From positions 97,835,994 to 97,899,993 of the forward strand of contig BSWB01000005.1 of assembly GCA_033239125.1 (NCBI GenBank): a stretch of 64,000 nt of DNA, given 5' to 3'. The stretch comes from Fagopyrum homotropicum (lineage: Eukaryota; Streptophyta; Magnoliopsida; Caryophyllales; Polygonaceae). A program made the position numbers and the translations under genes. This document shows, one piece after another, positions 19,889 through 29,435 of the stretch (within the stretch, counting starts at the first letter, position 1; each line of letters starts with the position of its first letter). The notes under the pieces were generated by a model. The model had not been told where the DNA came from. It saw only the letters and a list, made by a program, of their open reading frames with translations, and did no database searches.

Positions 19889-22384
19889 ATGCGAAGAACC
19901 CGCGCTGGGAAGGAAATCGTTCCTTACGATCCCGAACCAGAAAAGACATACAAGCGACGCTTAAGAGAAGCGAAGATGGCCCAACAAGACGATCGTGATC
20001 TTGCGGCCCAATTGAAAGAGGCGCTAGAGCTGCTACGCCTCAGCGAGGAAGAACTCAGGAAAGAGAAAGAAGAGAATCGCACCAAGACTGCAGCAATCGA
20101 AGCTGAGATAGCAGTCATACGAGAACAGATTCTACCTCGACCGAGGGAAGACCCTCCTGTTGACCCGCGACCGAGGCAGATTCCAGTACCTGACGCCCCG
20201 GCCGATGTACTTCCACCTCGGATGCTAGTCCGAGATGTTCTTCTTGCAGGAATCCTACAAACCCTAGGTCAAAGGATGGACCCTAATCAACAGCTGAGGC
20301 GTCCAAGAGTGAACCTAGGAGATCCAGCAGATCATGACTACGAACTTCGACCGCAAGTTCTAGCCATGATTCGCCATTGCCAATTCGGAGGGCTAGAGAA
20401 AGAGTCGCCGCATCAACATCTTCAAAACTACGAGATCTTGATGGAAACCTTGCGACCCCCCAGAATTGAGAATAACAACTACAAGCTAAGACCTTTTTAC
20501 TTTTCTTTAAAAGATAGAGCTCTTACTTGGTATCAATCTCTTCCTCCAGGAAAAATTAGCACATGGGAGGAGATGACTACGGAATTCTTGACCAAATTCT
20601 TTCCCCCCTCAAAGACCGCTGAAATGAGAGGGAAGATCAATGCTTTCATCATGAAGGACAAGGAGAGCTTGTCCAAATCTTGGGAGCGGTTCAAGGATAT
20701 CCTCTTGGATTGCCCACATCATGGGATTCCAAAGATCGAGTTGTTGGAGATCTACTTCAAAGGGCTGGACGGAAACACCCAGTTCAATCTCCAACTACTT
20801 TCCGCCGGTACCTTCATGGACATGGCGATTGATGAGGCTTGGGACTTCATTGAGAAGCAAGCCTTGCACATGGAGAAATATACTCACCAAGGAGCTGAAG
20901 GTGGAGTTAAAAGAGTCAACTTTCAAGAGACTCAATCAAACAACAATCAACTCACGTCTTTGACGAATGACGTAAAGCAATTGAAGGAGCTCTTGATGGC
21001 TCAAACTAAGAAGGAAGAGCAATGGCAAAGGAACAACAACAATAACGGGTACCGTAACAACAACAACGGTCCCCGAAACAACAACTACAACAACAACAAT
21101 AGAGGATCCAATAGCAACAACTGGAGGGCGAATAACCAAAACTACGGTAACAACCATTCAAACTCCAACTCTAATGATTCCTCTAACCCTTTCCTCTCTT
21201 CCCCTTCTTCTTCTTCTACTCCATTGAAAAGCCAAGGGCAAGGATCAAGTTCGTCTCAGCCAGAAAAGAAAGACGCAGTTCTGGAGGCAATCTTGATCAA
21301 GCTTAGCGCTATGGAGAATTCTATGACTTCATTTTCAAGGGCCCAAAAGTCCTTCGAACAACAACTTGCTAATAAGGCGAATGAAGCGCCGAGAGATCCA
21401 GGGAAGCTTCCAGCAAAGACGGAAACTAACCCTAAGGGCCAATGCATGGCCATAACGACGAGGAGTGGACTCAAAACTGCAGATCCAGTACCTCGCTCGA
21501 CGCAGACCACCTCGGTCCAAATCCAGTCGAAGAACACCTCGACCGAGATGCCAACCGAGGCGGAGCAACAGAAAGCAGGAGGGACGACAGAAACTTATGT
21601 TCCACCTCCTGCATACAAACCACCACTTCCATTCCCTCAGTCCAGAGCCAGAGCACATCTAGACAAGCACTTTGGTAAGTTTCTTGACTTGATAAATAAG
21701 CTACATATTAACATTCCTTTCCTTGATGCTATTTTAGGTATGCTCGCCTATGGGAAGTTCTTAAAAGAAATCTTATCAAGGAAGAGGAAGCTGAAGGATG
21801 TTGGTGAAGTTAGGATGACATCTAAATCTTCGGAGCTTATCAAAATCATGAAGGAAAAGATGCCACCTAAGTTGAGAGATCCCGGCTCATTTTGTATTCC
21901 CATTCAAGTTGGGGATGTCACTTGTGAAGCCCTTTGTGATCTAGGAGCCAGCGTGAGCATCATCCCGCTGGAGCTATGCACGAAGATCGGTCTTGGAGAG
22001 CCCAAGCCAGTCAAGATTCGACTTTACATGGCGGATCGCTCCATTACCCATCCCGTGGGCATTTTGGAAGACGTTCCGGTCAAGTTGGGTAACTTCTATC
22101 TACCCATAGATTTTGTCGTACTTGACATTCCCGCAGATTATCCTGTTCCTATTATTCTCGGGAGGCCATTTCTAGCAACTTCGGGTTGCAACGTGGATTG
22201 CAAGAACGCCAAGTTGAAATTCAACGTTGGTCGCGAAGAGGTGGAGTTCGCACTACTTGCGGCCATGAAAGGGGAGCAACTAACTGATGATATCTTCAAC
22301 ATCTACGATGAAGAAGAATCAAGAGAATTGGTGAGCTCTATCCTTATTAACGATCAACTCGAAAGAGTTATTAGCTTCATTTAA
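19889..22384 (+). CDS. Element A Gag-protease (831 aa)
   Basis: I chose ATG 19889 (MRRTRAGKEIVPYDPEPEKT) because B and C start at the same point. Residues 20-75 form a charged coiled coil. The gag core at about 190-330 has LKDRALTWYQSLPPGKISTW, EFLTKFFPPSK and KSWERFKDILLDCPHH. Residues about 380-435 are extremely Asn-rich and take the place where a CCHC zinc knuckle would be expected; none is present. The protease is at about 670-780, with CDLGASVSIIPL (Asp684, DLGA active site as in Athila elements) and VPIILGRPFLATSG. Roles: particle coat and maturation. The ORF ends at TAA 22382-22384, which overlaps the ATG of the next ORF (TAATG). In B and C the reading continues, so the stop comes from a one-base loss. 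Confidence 0.9.
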   Translation: MRRTRAGKEIVPYDPEPEKTYKRRLREAKMAQQDDRDLAAQLKEALELLRLSEEELRKEKEENRTKTAAIEAEIAVIREQILPRPREDPPVDPRPRQIPVPDAPADVLPPRMLVRDVLLAGILQTLGQRMDPNQQLRRPRVNLGDPADHDYELRPQVLAMIRHCQFGGLEKESPHQHLQNYEILMETLRPPRIENNNYKLRPFYFSLKDRALTWYQSLPPGKISTWEEMTTEFLTKFFPPSKTAEMRGKINAFIMKDKESLSKSWERFKDILLDCPHHGIPKIELLEIYFKGLDGNTQFNLQLLSAGTFMDMAIDEAWDFIEKQALHMEKYTHQGAEGGVKRVNFQETQSNNNQLTSLTNDVKQLKELLMAQTKKEEQWQRNNNNNGYRNNNNGPRNNNYNNNNRGSNSNNWRANNQNYGNNHSNSNSNDSSNPFLSSPSSSSTPLKSQGQGSSSSQPEKKDAVLEAILIKLSAMENSMTSFSRAQKSFEQQLANKANEAPRDPGKLPAKTETNPKGQCMAITTRSGLKTADPVPRSTQTTSVQIQSKNTSTEMPTEAEQQKAGGTTETYVPPPAYKPPLPFPQSRARAHLDKHFGKFLDLINKLHINIPFLDAILGMLAYGKFLKEILSRKRKLKDVGEVRMTSKSSELIKIMKEKMPPKLRDPGSFCIPIQVGDVTCEALCDLGASVSIIPLELCTKIGLGEPKPVKIRLYMADRSITHPVGILEDVPVKLGNFYLPIDFVVLDIPADYPVPIILGRPFLATSGCNVDCKNAKLKFNVGREEVEFALLAAMKGEQLTDDIFNIYDEEESRELVSSILINDQLERVISFI

Positions 22385-23991
22385 TGGAGGAAGGTATAGA
22401 TGCTTCTTGTGATGCAGATATACGGAGCTTGAAGGCACTGGAAGAGGACCCAGGAGCTAAAACCGAGAAGCTAATCCAGGAGACGAAGATCTCCAGTCTC
22501 AGATCCAGTAGCAGTACCTCGACCGAGGCACTTTCTGGACTGAGCGAGGCGACCGAAGAACATCTCGGTCAACTCTTATGCGCCTCGACCGAGGTCGATG
22601 GCGAAATGATGTCAACTGAGATTACTGAGAATAACAAATTTCTTACTCCCTCCTCTGATATTCATCCACTGTTGGTGGAGCATTCCATCCACCAACTTTC
22701 TGATAATAAAGGTCCTTGGTATGCTGATATTGTGAACTATCTTGTTTGCCAGGAGACACCACCCGGATTGACGTACTCTCAAAAGAAAAGATTCTTCAAG
22801 GAAGTACGACATTATTACTGGGATGAGCCGCTGCTATTCAAGCGCGGACCGGATGGGATGCTTCGAAGGTGCATTCCGGAGGATGAAGTTAATAGCGTCA
22901 TAAGGCATTGTCATTCACTTCCTTGTGGGGGACATGCTAGCACCGATAAAACATGCGCTAAGGTATTGCGTTCTGGTTTCTTTTGGCCTACATTATTTAA
23001 GGATGTGCAATCTTTTGTTGTCTCTTGTGATGCATGCCAAAGAACAGGGAACTTATCAAGGAGGAACGAGATGCCACTTAATAACATCCAAGAAGTGGAA
23101 ATCTTTGATGTATGGGGGATTGACTTCATGGGACCTTTCCCATCCTCCGGAGGAAACCTCTACATTCTCCTTGCAGTTGATTACGTCTCTAGATGGGTTG
23201 AAGCCATCGCTTCTCCCACTAACGACGCCAAGGTGGTTGTGAAGTTCTTGAATAGAACTATCTTTCCACGATTTGGAACTCCACGCATCATCATTAGCGA
23301 TGGAGGAACGCATTTCATCAACCGGAAGTTCAAAGCACTTCTATCGAAGTATGGGGTAACCCACAAGGTATCAACCGCTTACCACCCTCAAACTAGTGGA
23401 CAGGTCGAGATCTCGAATAGAGAAATCAAGGCAATTTTAGAGAAGACCGTCTCTAGAACGAGGAAGGATTGGTCCATGAAGTTGGACGATGCTCTTTGGG
23501 CATACAGGACCGCATTCAAGACTCCCGTAGGTACCACTCCTTATAATTTAGTATATAGGAAGTCTTGCCATTTGCCCGTTGAATTGGAACACAAGGCATA
23601 TTGGGCGATCAAATGGTTGAATTTCGACATCAAAGAGGCTGGTGAGAAGCGACTATTGGAACTCAACGAGCTGGAGGAGCTGCGTTTGAACGCTTATGAG
23701 AATGCCAAAATCTACAAGGAAAGGACGAAAAGATGGCATGATAAGCGTATCGTCCCAAAGGAGCTTAACGAAGGAGACTTAGTTCTACTCTTCAACTCCC
23801 GCCTCCGCCTTTTTCTAGGTAAGTTGAAATCTAGATGGACCGGGCCTTACGTTGTGAAACATGTTTTCCCTCATGGTGCAGTTGAGATATGGGGCGAAAC
23901 TAGCGGAAGCTTCAAGGTCAACGGTCATAGACTTAAGAAATACCAACCGGAAACGCCGGTTGCGGAGGTTGCACCAATATACCTCATTTGA
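22384..23991 (+). CDS. Element A integrase ORF (535 aa) without RT-RNase H
   Basis: The ATG overlaps the previous stop. Residues 1-85 are the acidic linker that follows protease in B and C (MEEGIDASCDADIRSLKALE). Then, where B and C have RT, the frame passes straight into the pre-integrase segment GPWYADIVNYLVC. Integrase has an HHCC zinc finger (HCHSLPCGGHAS ... CDACQRTG), a catalytic triad Asp247 (GIDFMGP), Asp306 (ISDGG), Glu342 (GQVEIS) with exactly 35 residues between the last two, and a GPY/F-type tail (WTGPYVVKHVFPHG). All catalytic residues are intact, so an active integrase is plausible. The RT deletion is clean and in frame. Confidence 0.9.
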   Translation: MEEGIDASCDADIRSLKALEEDPGAKTEKLIQETKISSLRSSSSTSTEALSGLSEATEEHLGQLLCASTEVDGEMMSTEITENNKFLTPSSDIHPLLVEHSIHQLSDNKGPWYADIVNYLVCQETPPGLTYSQKKRFFKEVRHYYWDEPLLFKRGPDGMLRRCIPEDEVNSVIRHCHSLPCGGHASTDKTCAKVLRSGFFWPTLFKDVQSFVVSCDACQRTGNLSRRNEMPLNNIQEVEIFDVWGIDFMGPFPSSGGNLYILLAVDYVSRWVEAIASPTNDAKVVVKFLNRTIFPRFGTPRIIISDGGTHFINRKFKALLSKYGVTHKVSTAYHPQTSGQVEISNREIKAILEKTVSRTRKDWSMKLDDALWAYRTAFKTPVGTTPYNLVYRKSCHLPVELEHKAYWAIKWLNFDIKEAGEKRLLELNELEELRLNAYENAKIYKERTKRWHDKRIVPKELNEGDLVLLFNSRLRLFLGKLKSRWTGPYVVKHVFPHGAVEIWGETSGSFKVNGHRLKKYQPETPVAEVAPIYLI

Positions 23992-24013
23992 GACGCATCA
24001 TGGTCCAGCTAGC

Positions 24014-24048
24014 GACCTTAAATCAAGCGCTTCTTGGGAGGCAACCCA
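24014..24048 (+). other. Conserved post-pol hairpin in element A
   Basis: GACCTTAAATCAAGCGCTTC followed by TTGGGAGGCAACCCA. The last part can fold as TTGGG-AGGCAA-CCCAA, and AGCGCT is a palindrome. The same block lies just after pol in B (36885-36919, minus), C (49182-49214) and D (52330-52364), although the surrounding sequence of C is unlike A. I recall similar blocks in other plant Athila-type elements. Function unknown; it could be an RNA structure for packaging, export or processing. Confidence 0.7.
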
Positions 24049-24352
24049 AGATATTGCTTTCTTTTCCCGTTTTCTAGTCTAGTTTAGATAGTTTTTGTTT
24101 TTGCTTTGCTTTGCTTTGTTTTTGGCGTTCTGGACAGACAACAGGGAATATCTAAGGAAGGAGCACAACTGGAGGGACAGAAGTTTGAGATTTTGAGAAG
24201 ACAGAAGCATCTCAGTCACTGTCAGAGCATCTCGACCGAGTTGATTCTTGAGCAACCGAGGCAACTAGGGTTTCTGCAGAACCACCTCAGTCCGTACCAC
24301 CTCGGTCCAGTCGAGACCATCTCGACCGAGATGACAGCAGATCCAGTAAAAG

Positions 24353-24360
24353 TATAAAAA
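24353..24360 (+). promoter_or_regulatory. Putative internal promoter (TATA) for ORF3 of element A
   Basis: TATAAAAA, 433 bases before the ORF3 ATG. Directly upstream (24228-24340) is a dense cluster of CTCGACCGAG, CTCGGTCCAG and related words. Downstream is a C/T-rich leader and a telo-box-like AAACCCTAA (24552-24560). B has TATAAAAGG 432 bases before its ORF3 and D has it 440 bases before, with the same upstream cluster. This arrangement is inferred to be a promoter; no transcript evidence is available here. Confidence 0.5.
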
Positions 24361-24785
24361 GGGGAAAAATTACTTTTCACTTTTTATTTCACCCTCCTCG
24401 ACCGCGACAGATCTACCTCGCCTCCTTCGTTTCTCGCTCGTTTTCGAAGATTTCCGCTTCAAAACTGCAATTAAAGAGTAGAGGATCCTATTGCAACTGC
24501 AGATCTGCAAGAAATTCGAGTGAATCGGCCGGAACGAGGTAAAAACGATCGAAACCCTAACTCGTTCGTTTACTTCGATTTGGGCTTTGGTTGCCCTTGA
24601 ATCTGTTGAGAAAAGGCTTAAGTACCCCTTAGGAAGCAATTGTAGTGATTTTAGGGGGAAAAGAACTGAAATTCTGAGAATTGGAATCGCGACTGTCTTC
24701 ACCTCGGTCCAGTCGAACTGCATCTCGACCGAGGTGTTCTTGGAGAGTGTCAGTGACCGAGGTAGTCTGACAGAGCTGAGTGAAA

Positions 24786-26177
24786 ATGAGTTCAGATCGT
24801 CGCCTGGCCCTTAGAGACAGATCCTCACCCTCCCCTTTTTCCTCTTCCTCCCGTCCTTACCGCCCGGTTATCCACGAGAGATGCCGGGTAGACTATGAGC
24901 GGATAGCTAGCCGTCCAGTTATCGCACCACGATTTCTGGACGTGTCGGCTTTTGATTGCCTAGGGTTAGACGCTGACCTTAGGAGGATGATCGCTACCGT
25001 CGGGCTGGATCAGTTTACTGAGATCCGGGCCCCAGCTTACTTAGAGCCCACCTTGGAGTTTGTTAGCTCCTTCTCCTACCTCCCCACAGACCATTCTGTG
25101 AAGTACCGGTTGATGAACCGGAACTTCATAGTTCCTTTAGAGGTATGGAGAGAGATTTTTGGCTTTTCTGAGCCCACCGCCACCGACTTTCCCTCCCGAT
25201 CCGTAGCTAGGGAGTTCTGGGGGCAGATAGCCCATATTACTGAGCATGCAGACAGATGGCGTCCTGGAGATTCCAGGGAGAGGGTCATCTTCCATCCAGC
25301 CTTCAGACTAGCCCACAGGATTTTTAGTGAGACACTTCTGGCGCGTACTGAGACGCCCCAGAAGATCAGACAGGGCGAGCTGTTTAGCCTCTACTGCATG
25401 GTGACAGGAGGTTTCCCTGACTTTGGCTTGCTCCTGGAAGAGGATCTGCACAGGATCAAGGCCAAGGCGAAGGGAGACATTTGCTGCGGAGGTCTAGTCA
25501 CCCACATTGCTACCTACCACGGGATGGACCTCAGTGTTTGCACGATGGCGGCGGCTCCGAAGCCGTTGGGATTACAGGAGATGATCACACGGAGGATTCT
25601 GGTTCCCCGTGGTTTGACCACTCCATACGTAGCCATGCCTTGGGAGCGGACTGCACCTCAGGGGATCCGCTGGTCTGCCCAATTCACAGTCTTTGATCCG
25701 CATTACTGGCAGACAGCTTGGGATACACTGATGGAGGATCACAGAGAGGCAGCAGCTGCCCTTGCTGAGGCTGAGGAGGATGACGACGACGATGAGGAGA
25801 CGATGGACGAGAGAGATGGTGGAGTCCCGATGGATACAGGGACGGATACAGCAGGGACGAGCGCGCCACCGATCATTGACTTAGATGATGAGGAGGAGAC
25901 GGAGCCTGCACCAGCTGAGACTTCTCCAGTCAGACCTGCTAGACGCAGGAGACATGGAGTGAGGGATCGAGCTGCTCACAGACGGATTGATGACTTGACG
26001 GATCAGGTTATTGACACATATGCTGCATTATCGCTGGATATCCGCAAGATGCAGGAGCGGCAGCACCATCAGCATATCATGGCCCAGCTTCAGTTCGAGC
26101 ATGTCATGGGCTATCCGTACGATCCGACTCAGTATCCGTATGCGCCACCACCACCACCACCGGATCAGGATTACTGA
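24786..26177 (+). CDS. Element A ORF3, Athila-type extra protein (463 aa)
   Basis: I used ATG 24786 (MSSDRRLALRDRSS); an upstream in-frame GTG is unlikely. The N-terminal 300 residues look folded and match the kind of protein encoded next to pol in many Athila elements (compare the ATHILA ORF-1 and putative plant transposon protein families), for example ELFSLYCMVTGGFPDFGLLL, KAKGDICCGGLVTHIA and TRRILVPRGLTTPYVAMPWE. Then follow an acidic run (EEDDDDDEETMDE, about 330-345), a basic cluster RPARRRRHGVRDRAAHRR (about 383-400) that could be a nuclear signal, a helical Gln/His-rich segment, and a PYAPPPPPPDQDY tail. No signal peptide or membrane helix is visible, so an envelope role is unsupported. 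Biochemical function is unknown. It has no stops in A or B. Confidence 0.85.
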   Translation: MSSDRRLALRDRSSPSPFSSSSRPYRPVIHERCRVDYERIASRPVIAPRFLDVSAFDCLGLDADLRRMIATVGLDQFTEIRAPAYLEPTLEFVSSFSYLPTDHSVKYRLMNRNFIVPLEVWREIFGFSEPTATDFPSRSVAREFWGQIAHITEHADRWRPGDSRERVIFHPAFRLAHRIFSETLLARTETPQKIRQGELFSLYCMVTGGFPDFGLLLEEDLHRIKAKAKGDICCGGLVTHIATYHGMDLSVCTMAAAPKPLGLQEMITRRILVPRGLTTPYVAMPWERTAPQGIRWSAQFTVFDPHYWQTAWDTLMEDHREAAAALAEAEEDDDDDEETMDERDGGVPMDTGTDTAGTSAPPIIDLDDEEETEPAPAETSPVRPARRRRHGVRDRAAHRRIDDLTDQVIDTYAALSLDIRKMQERQHHQHIMAQLQFEHVMGYPYDPTQYPYAPPPPPPDQDY

Positions 26178-27666
26178 GGAGCTGCAGGATTTTCTTATTA
26201 TATTTTTATGCAGTTCAGCTTTTTATCCGGTGAGTTCTCTCATTTTCTAGACTTCTTATTTGACCCACTAGGACAGTGTGTCCCAAGTATGGGGTGTTTG
26301 TATTACCTGACTACGTGATGTATTTTATTTGACTACTTGATGTATTATATTTATCGGATATTTTCGTATTTATGCTTCATTGCCTTTATATGATTATCTG
26401 ATGTTACATGCATACCTACAGGTTATTTGATTGAGAAAAACGTCGAAACCGAAAATAAAAAAAAAAAAATTGGTTTTAAAAAAAAAAATTTTTTTGACCT
26501 CGACCGGGGAGATTCTGGCAAAACGAGGCATTACACCTCGGTTGAACCAAGAACACCTCGACCGAGGTGGGTTACTGAGAGTTTTCGAAAACGATTTTGT
26601 GTTACTTATCTGGATAAGATCTCAGTGAAGATCTCGTTTACTGACTGGTTTTAAATTCTTTATGTGTTTGAAAGGTTTTATAATATGTTTAAGTTGCTAA
26701 ATGCTTTGTTTGAAATTATTGGCATGTTTAATACTTTGTTTTTATCCAAATTATGTTGAATTTGAAGGTTGACACCGCAGGTTAAGTTCTCTCACTTTCT
26801 TCTTGGAAAGACCAAGGCAATTCATTCTCTTCTTCTTCTTCCTCTTGATCATGCTTAGCCCCTCATATACATTTTGCCTCCCTTTACCTATCCGGGAATT
26901 TGGAAGCAAGCGAAGTGGTGAAAGCAAGTGGAGTTAAAGTTGAGAAGTGGCTGGAAGTGAAAGTGTTAGAAAGCAATAATAGGTTTGGGGAAGTCAATCA
27001 TGAAGATGAGTAACTCGGCACCATTCACATAGCCGGGTGTTTGTGTCTTGCCAAAGTCGGATTGAGCGATATTCCTAACGGGTCATGGTATGTGCATCAA
27101 GGGTTTGATGCATCTCGAGAAATTGATGATTGCAGATTTCCTAGGCTTCGGTTATTGTGCACCTCTGTCCATGCATCCCAAAAAGTAAAGTAAGAAGAAA
27201 AAGTGTGAAATAAGCAAAGCTTATTGGTGGAAGATGTTGCAAGTCAAAGTGAAAGTAAAGTTCATCCTTTTCCCGGATTCTAGCACCACATTACCTTACA
27301 TACATCCCTACCCTACACGTTTCTTGACCTTTCTTTTGGGAAGCCCTTGAGACCTTGAGCTTGTTGATTGACTTAGCGGTTTAAATCGGATTATACATGA
27401 TTAATTTTGATAATTATGATTTATTATGCATTCTATGATTTTATGCAAAGATGAACAACTTTCCTATATTTATAAAATGTTTTGAGCATGTTGACTTTTT
27501 TTTAATTCCAAGAAGTACTCTCTTAGAGTGATCTATGGTAGTTGCACACCATAAAGTGTTTTTGGAAGACTTTTTCATTGATTTTATTGACTTATAATCC
27601 ATTCTACTTTGTCTTCTATATGAGGAACTTGCTTGGGGACAAGCAAGGGCTAAGTATGGGGTATTT
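26178..27666 (+). other. 3' untranslated region and polypurine tract of element A
   Basis: About 1.5 kb without genes. It holds a polypurine-like AAGTATGGGGTGTTT at 26285, A-runs near 26456-26490, CTCGACCGGG and ACCTCGACCGAGGTGG words (26500-26570), and the true polypurine tract GCTAAGTATGGGGTATTT ending at 27666, immediately before LTR 2. The same region occurs in B (33276-34724, minus) and D (54497-55950). Confidence 0.75.
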
Positions 27667-29435
27667 TGATAGCATGAATTATAGTCTATATTTTGGGGTT
27701 TGTTTGGACGTTTTATCTTTCATAATCTGCATGTTTGTGTGTATGATATGTGATTATACTACCATTTCATCTACCTTTGCAAGAATCGAGGTCTACACCT
27801 AGTTTTGTTGTAATTGCAGGTAATTTGGTACGTTTTGCATCAAAAAGGAGCAAAAGGAGTCATGAGTCATTTAGAGCTACATCAAGGAAGCATAGCCATG
27901 GATTAAAGATTTACTTTGAACCAGTTTTGAGATATTTTCGCATTCAGTTGTGACTCACCTCGGTTGACCAGAGATTCACCTCGACCGAGGCGATCTAGAG
28001 ACGCCGACTCGACCGAGGCGAATACCTAGGACGCGGCGAGAATATTTTATTCTTGGGTGAGATCTTTTAAAATTGGAAAGAGATCTTATATTTTTGGGCT
28101 TGGCTCCTGGAAGGAAGGAGATATGCAGAATTATATATTTTACCTATATTTATGGGAAAATATCTTTCTAAGATTTATTATCTTTGGAGGGTTATTTTCC
28201 TATAAAAAGGGTCGGATTTCCCATAATTCCGGCACCCGCTTACACCGAAGGAGGCCGCATACAATCCGCTTAGAGCTGGAGATCTCGCATACTTCCAGCA
28301 GCACCCTACTCCAGTTGGGAGAGATTTGAAGAACCTTTTTGAAGGTTCAAGGAAGGTTGAAGTCCATAGCTTTTATAGCTTTTTGGAGGGTTTTGTAAGA
28401 TTGACTTCAATTCCCTCACTTGTTGTCTTGTCTTTTTGGATTGCTATCCAAGGAACGCTTTGTTGTGATATTTGATTCAGTTATTGAAGTCTTTTCATTA
28501 AATTCTTCTTTGTTCAAATATTCACCTTCTTCCCATATATTTGATTAATACTTTCATGATGATGAGTGGCTAATTTCCTTGTGTGATTCTAGGGTGATTG
28601 GCTGAAGGTTGTGGGAAAAACAATGATAGAATAATCTTAGATTCCAGTAGGATCCTGAAAGTTCGAGTCTTTAACCTTAACCCTAAGCATCTCGTTCAGT
28701 CGATGAACATCTCGGCCGGGGTGGAAACTGGCTGACCGAGGTGACTTATCTGATCCATAACTGAGAGTTAAGTGTTAGAGTTTGCCAAATCCTATTCTTA
28801 TTACACCTTTCCTGGTTCAAAGCAAGCTTAGGATGAGACTTACCCGGTAATTCCTTAGTTTGTGTACCAACGATCATAAGTGTAGGTAATAAAGGTTTAT
28901 CCTTTATTGGGGTTTGAGTGTGCTTCCATCCCATCTTTGTGAGTTAGCCTGAGACTTACCCGGTAAAGGTTGATTCTATTCCCTTAGATGGTGTGTTAGT
29001 TTGAGGTTATAATTCTTTATCTTGATTCCTTGAGACTTACCCGGTAATAGGAGTTACGGTTTAAGATTAGTGTGTAGTGAGACTTACCCGGTGATCTACT
29101 CCACTTTAGAAACACCTTCCCCACGCAAAAATCTCAGCTTTGTCCGCTTATCTATAGATCTTGAGTTAGAACCACAACTAGATGCTTTAATCCCTAGAAT
29201 TGCATGTTGGCTTTATTGACTTCTTATTCATCTTTGATTGTGTTAATCGCTCTTGTGGTTAGTATTGACATAAGCACACCGTATTGACTTTGTTTCACCG
29301 AGTCCCTGTGATCGACCCCTGGAATTTTCTTGCTTTTACTACGATTGACCCGTACACTGCGGGTTCGCATCCTTGTTTTAAGCTTAAGTCTAGGGTTATA
29401 AATTTAAAGCTTGCACACACCGTTTGGAGCGAACA
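27667..29435 (+). repeat. 3' LTR of element A
   Basis: Same length (1769) as the 5' LTR and nearly identical. It carries the same TATA box (28201), the CTCGACCGAG cluster and the four GAGACTTACCCGGT words. Followed by ACTTA, the target duplication, then the continuation of the Tekay-1 RT gene. Confidence 0.95.

Larger units (their letters stand above)
17995..29435 (+). mobile_element. Element A: Athila-type Ty3 retrotransposon lacking RT-RNase H
   Basis: Two full LTRs of 1769 bases each (17995-19763 and 27667-29435) differ by only about eight substitutions by eye, so this is a young insertion. A 5-base target duplication (GCTTA at 17990-17994, ACTTA at 29436-29440, one mismatch) flanks it inside the RT gene of Tekay-1. 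Interior order: tRNA-Asp primer site, gag-protease ORF, integrase ORF, conserved hairpin, internal TATA, ORF3, long 3' untranslated part, polypurine tract. Compared with elements B and C, the whole RT-RNase H segment between protease and integrase is missing. Movement would require RT from another element. Confidence 0.95.

Noticed and set aside
20936..21157. Valine-rich antisense ORF (and counterpart at 40167)
   Set aside because: Complement of the Asn codon run in gag; a mirror of low-complexity coding sequence.
24786..26177. ORF3 as a retroviral envelope gene
   Set aside because: Position fits, but no signal peptide, membrane helix or cleavage site is visible, and the C-terminal layout suggests a soluble protein.
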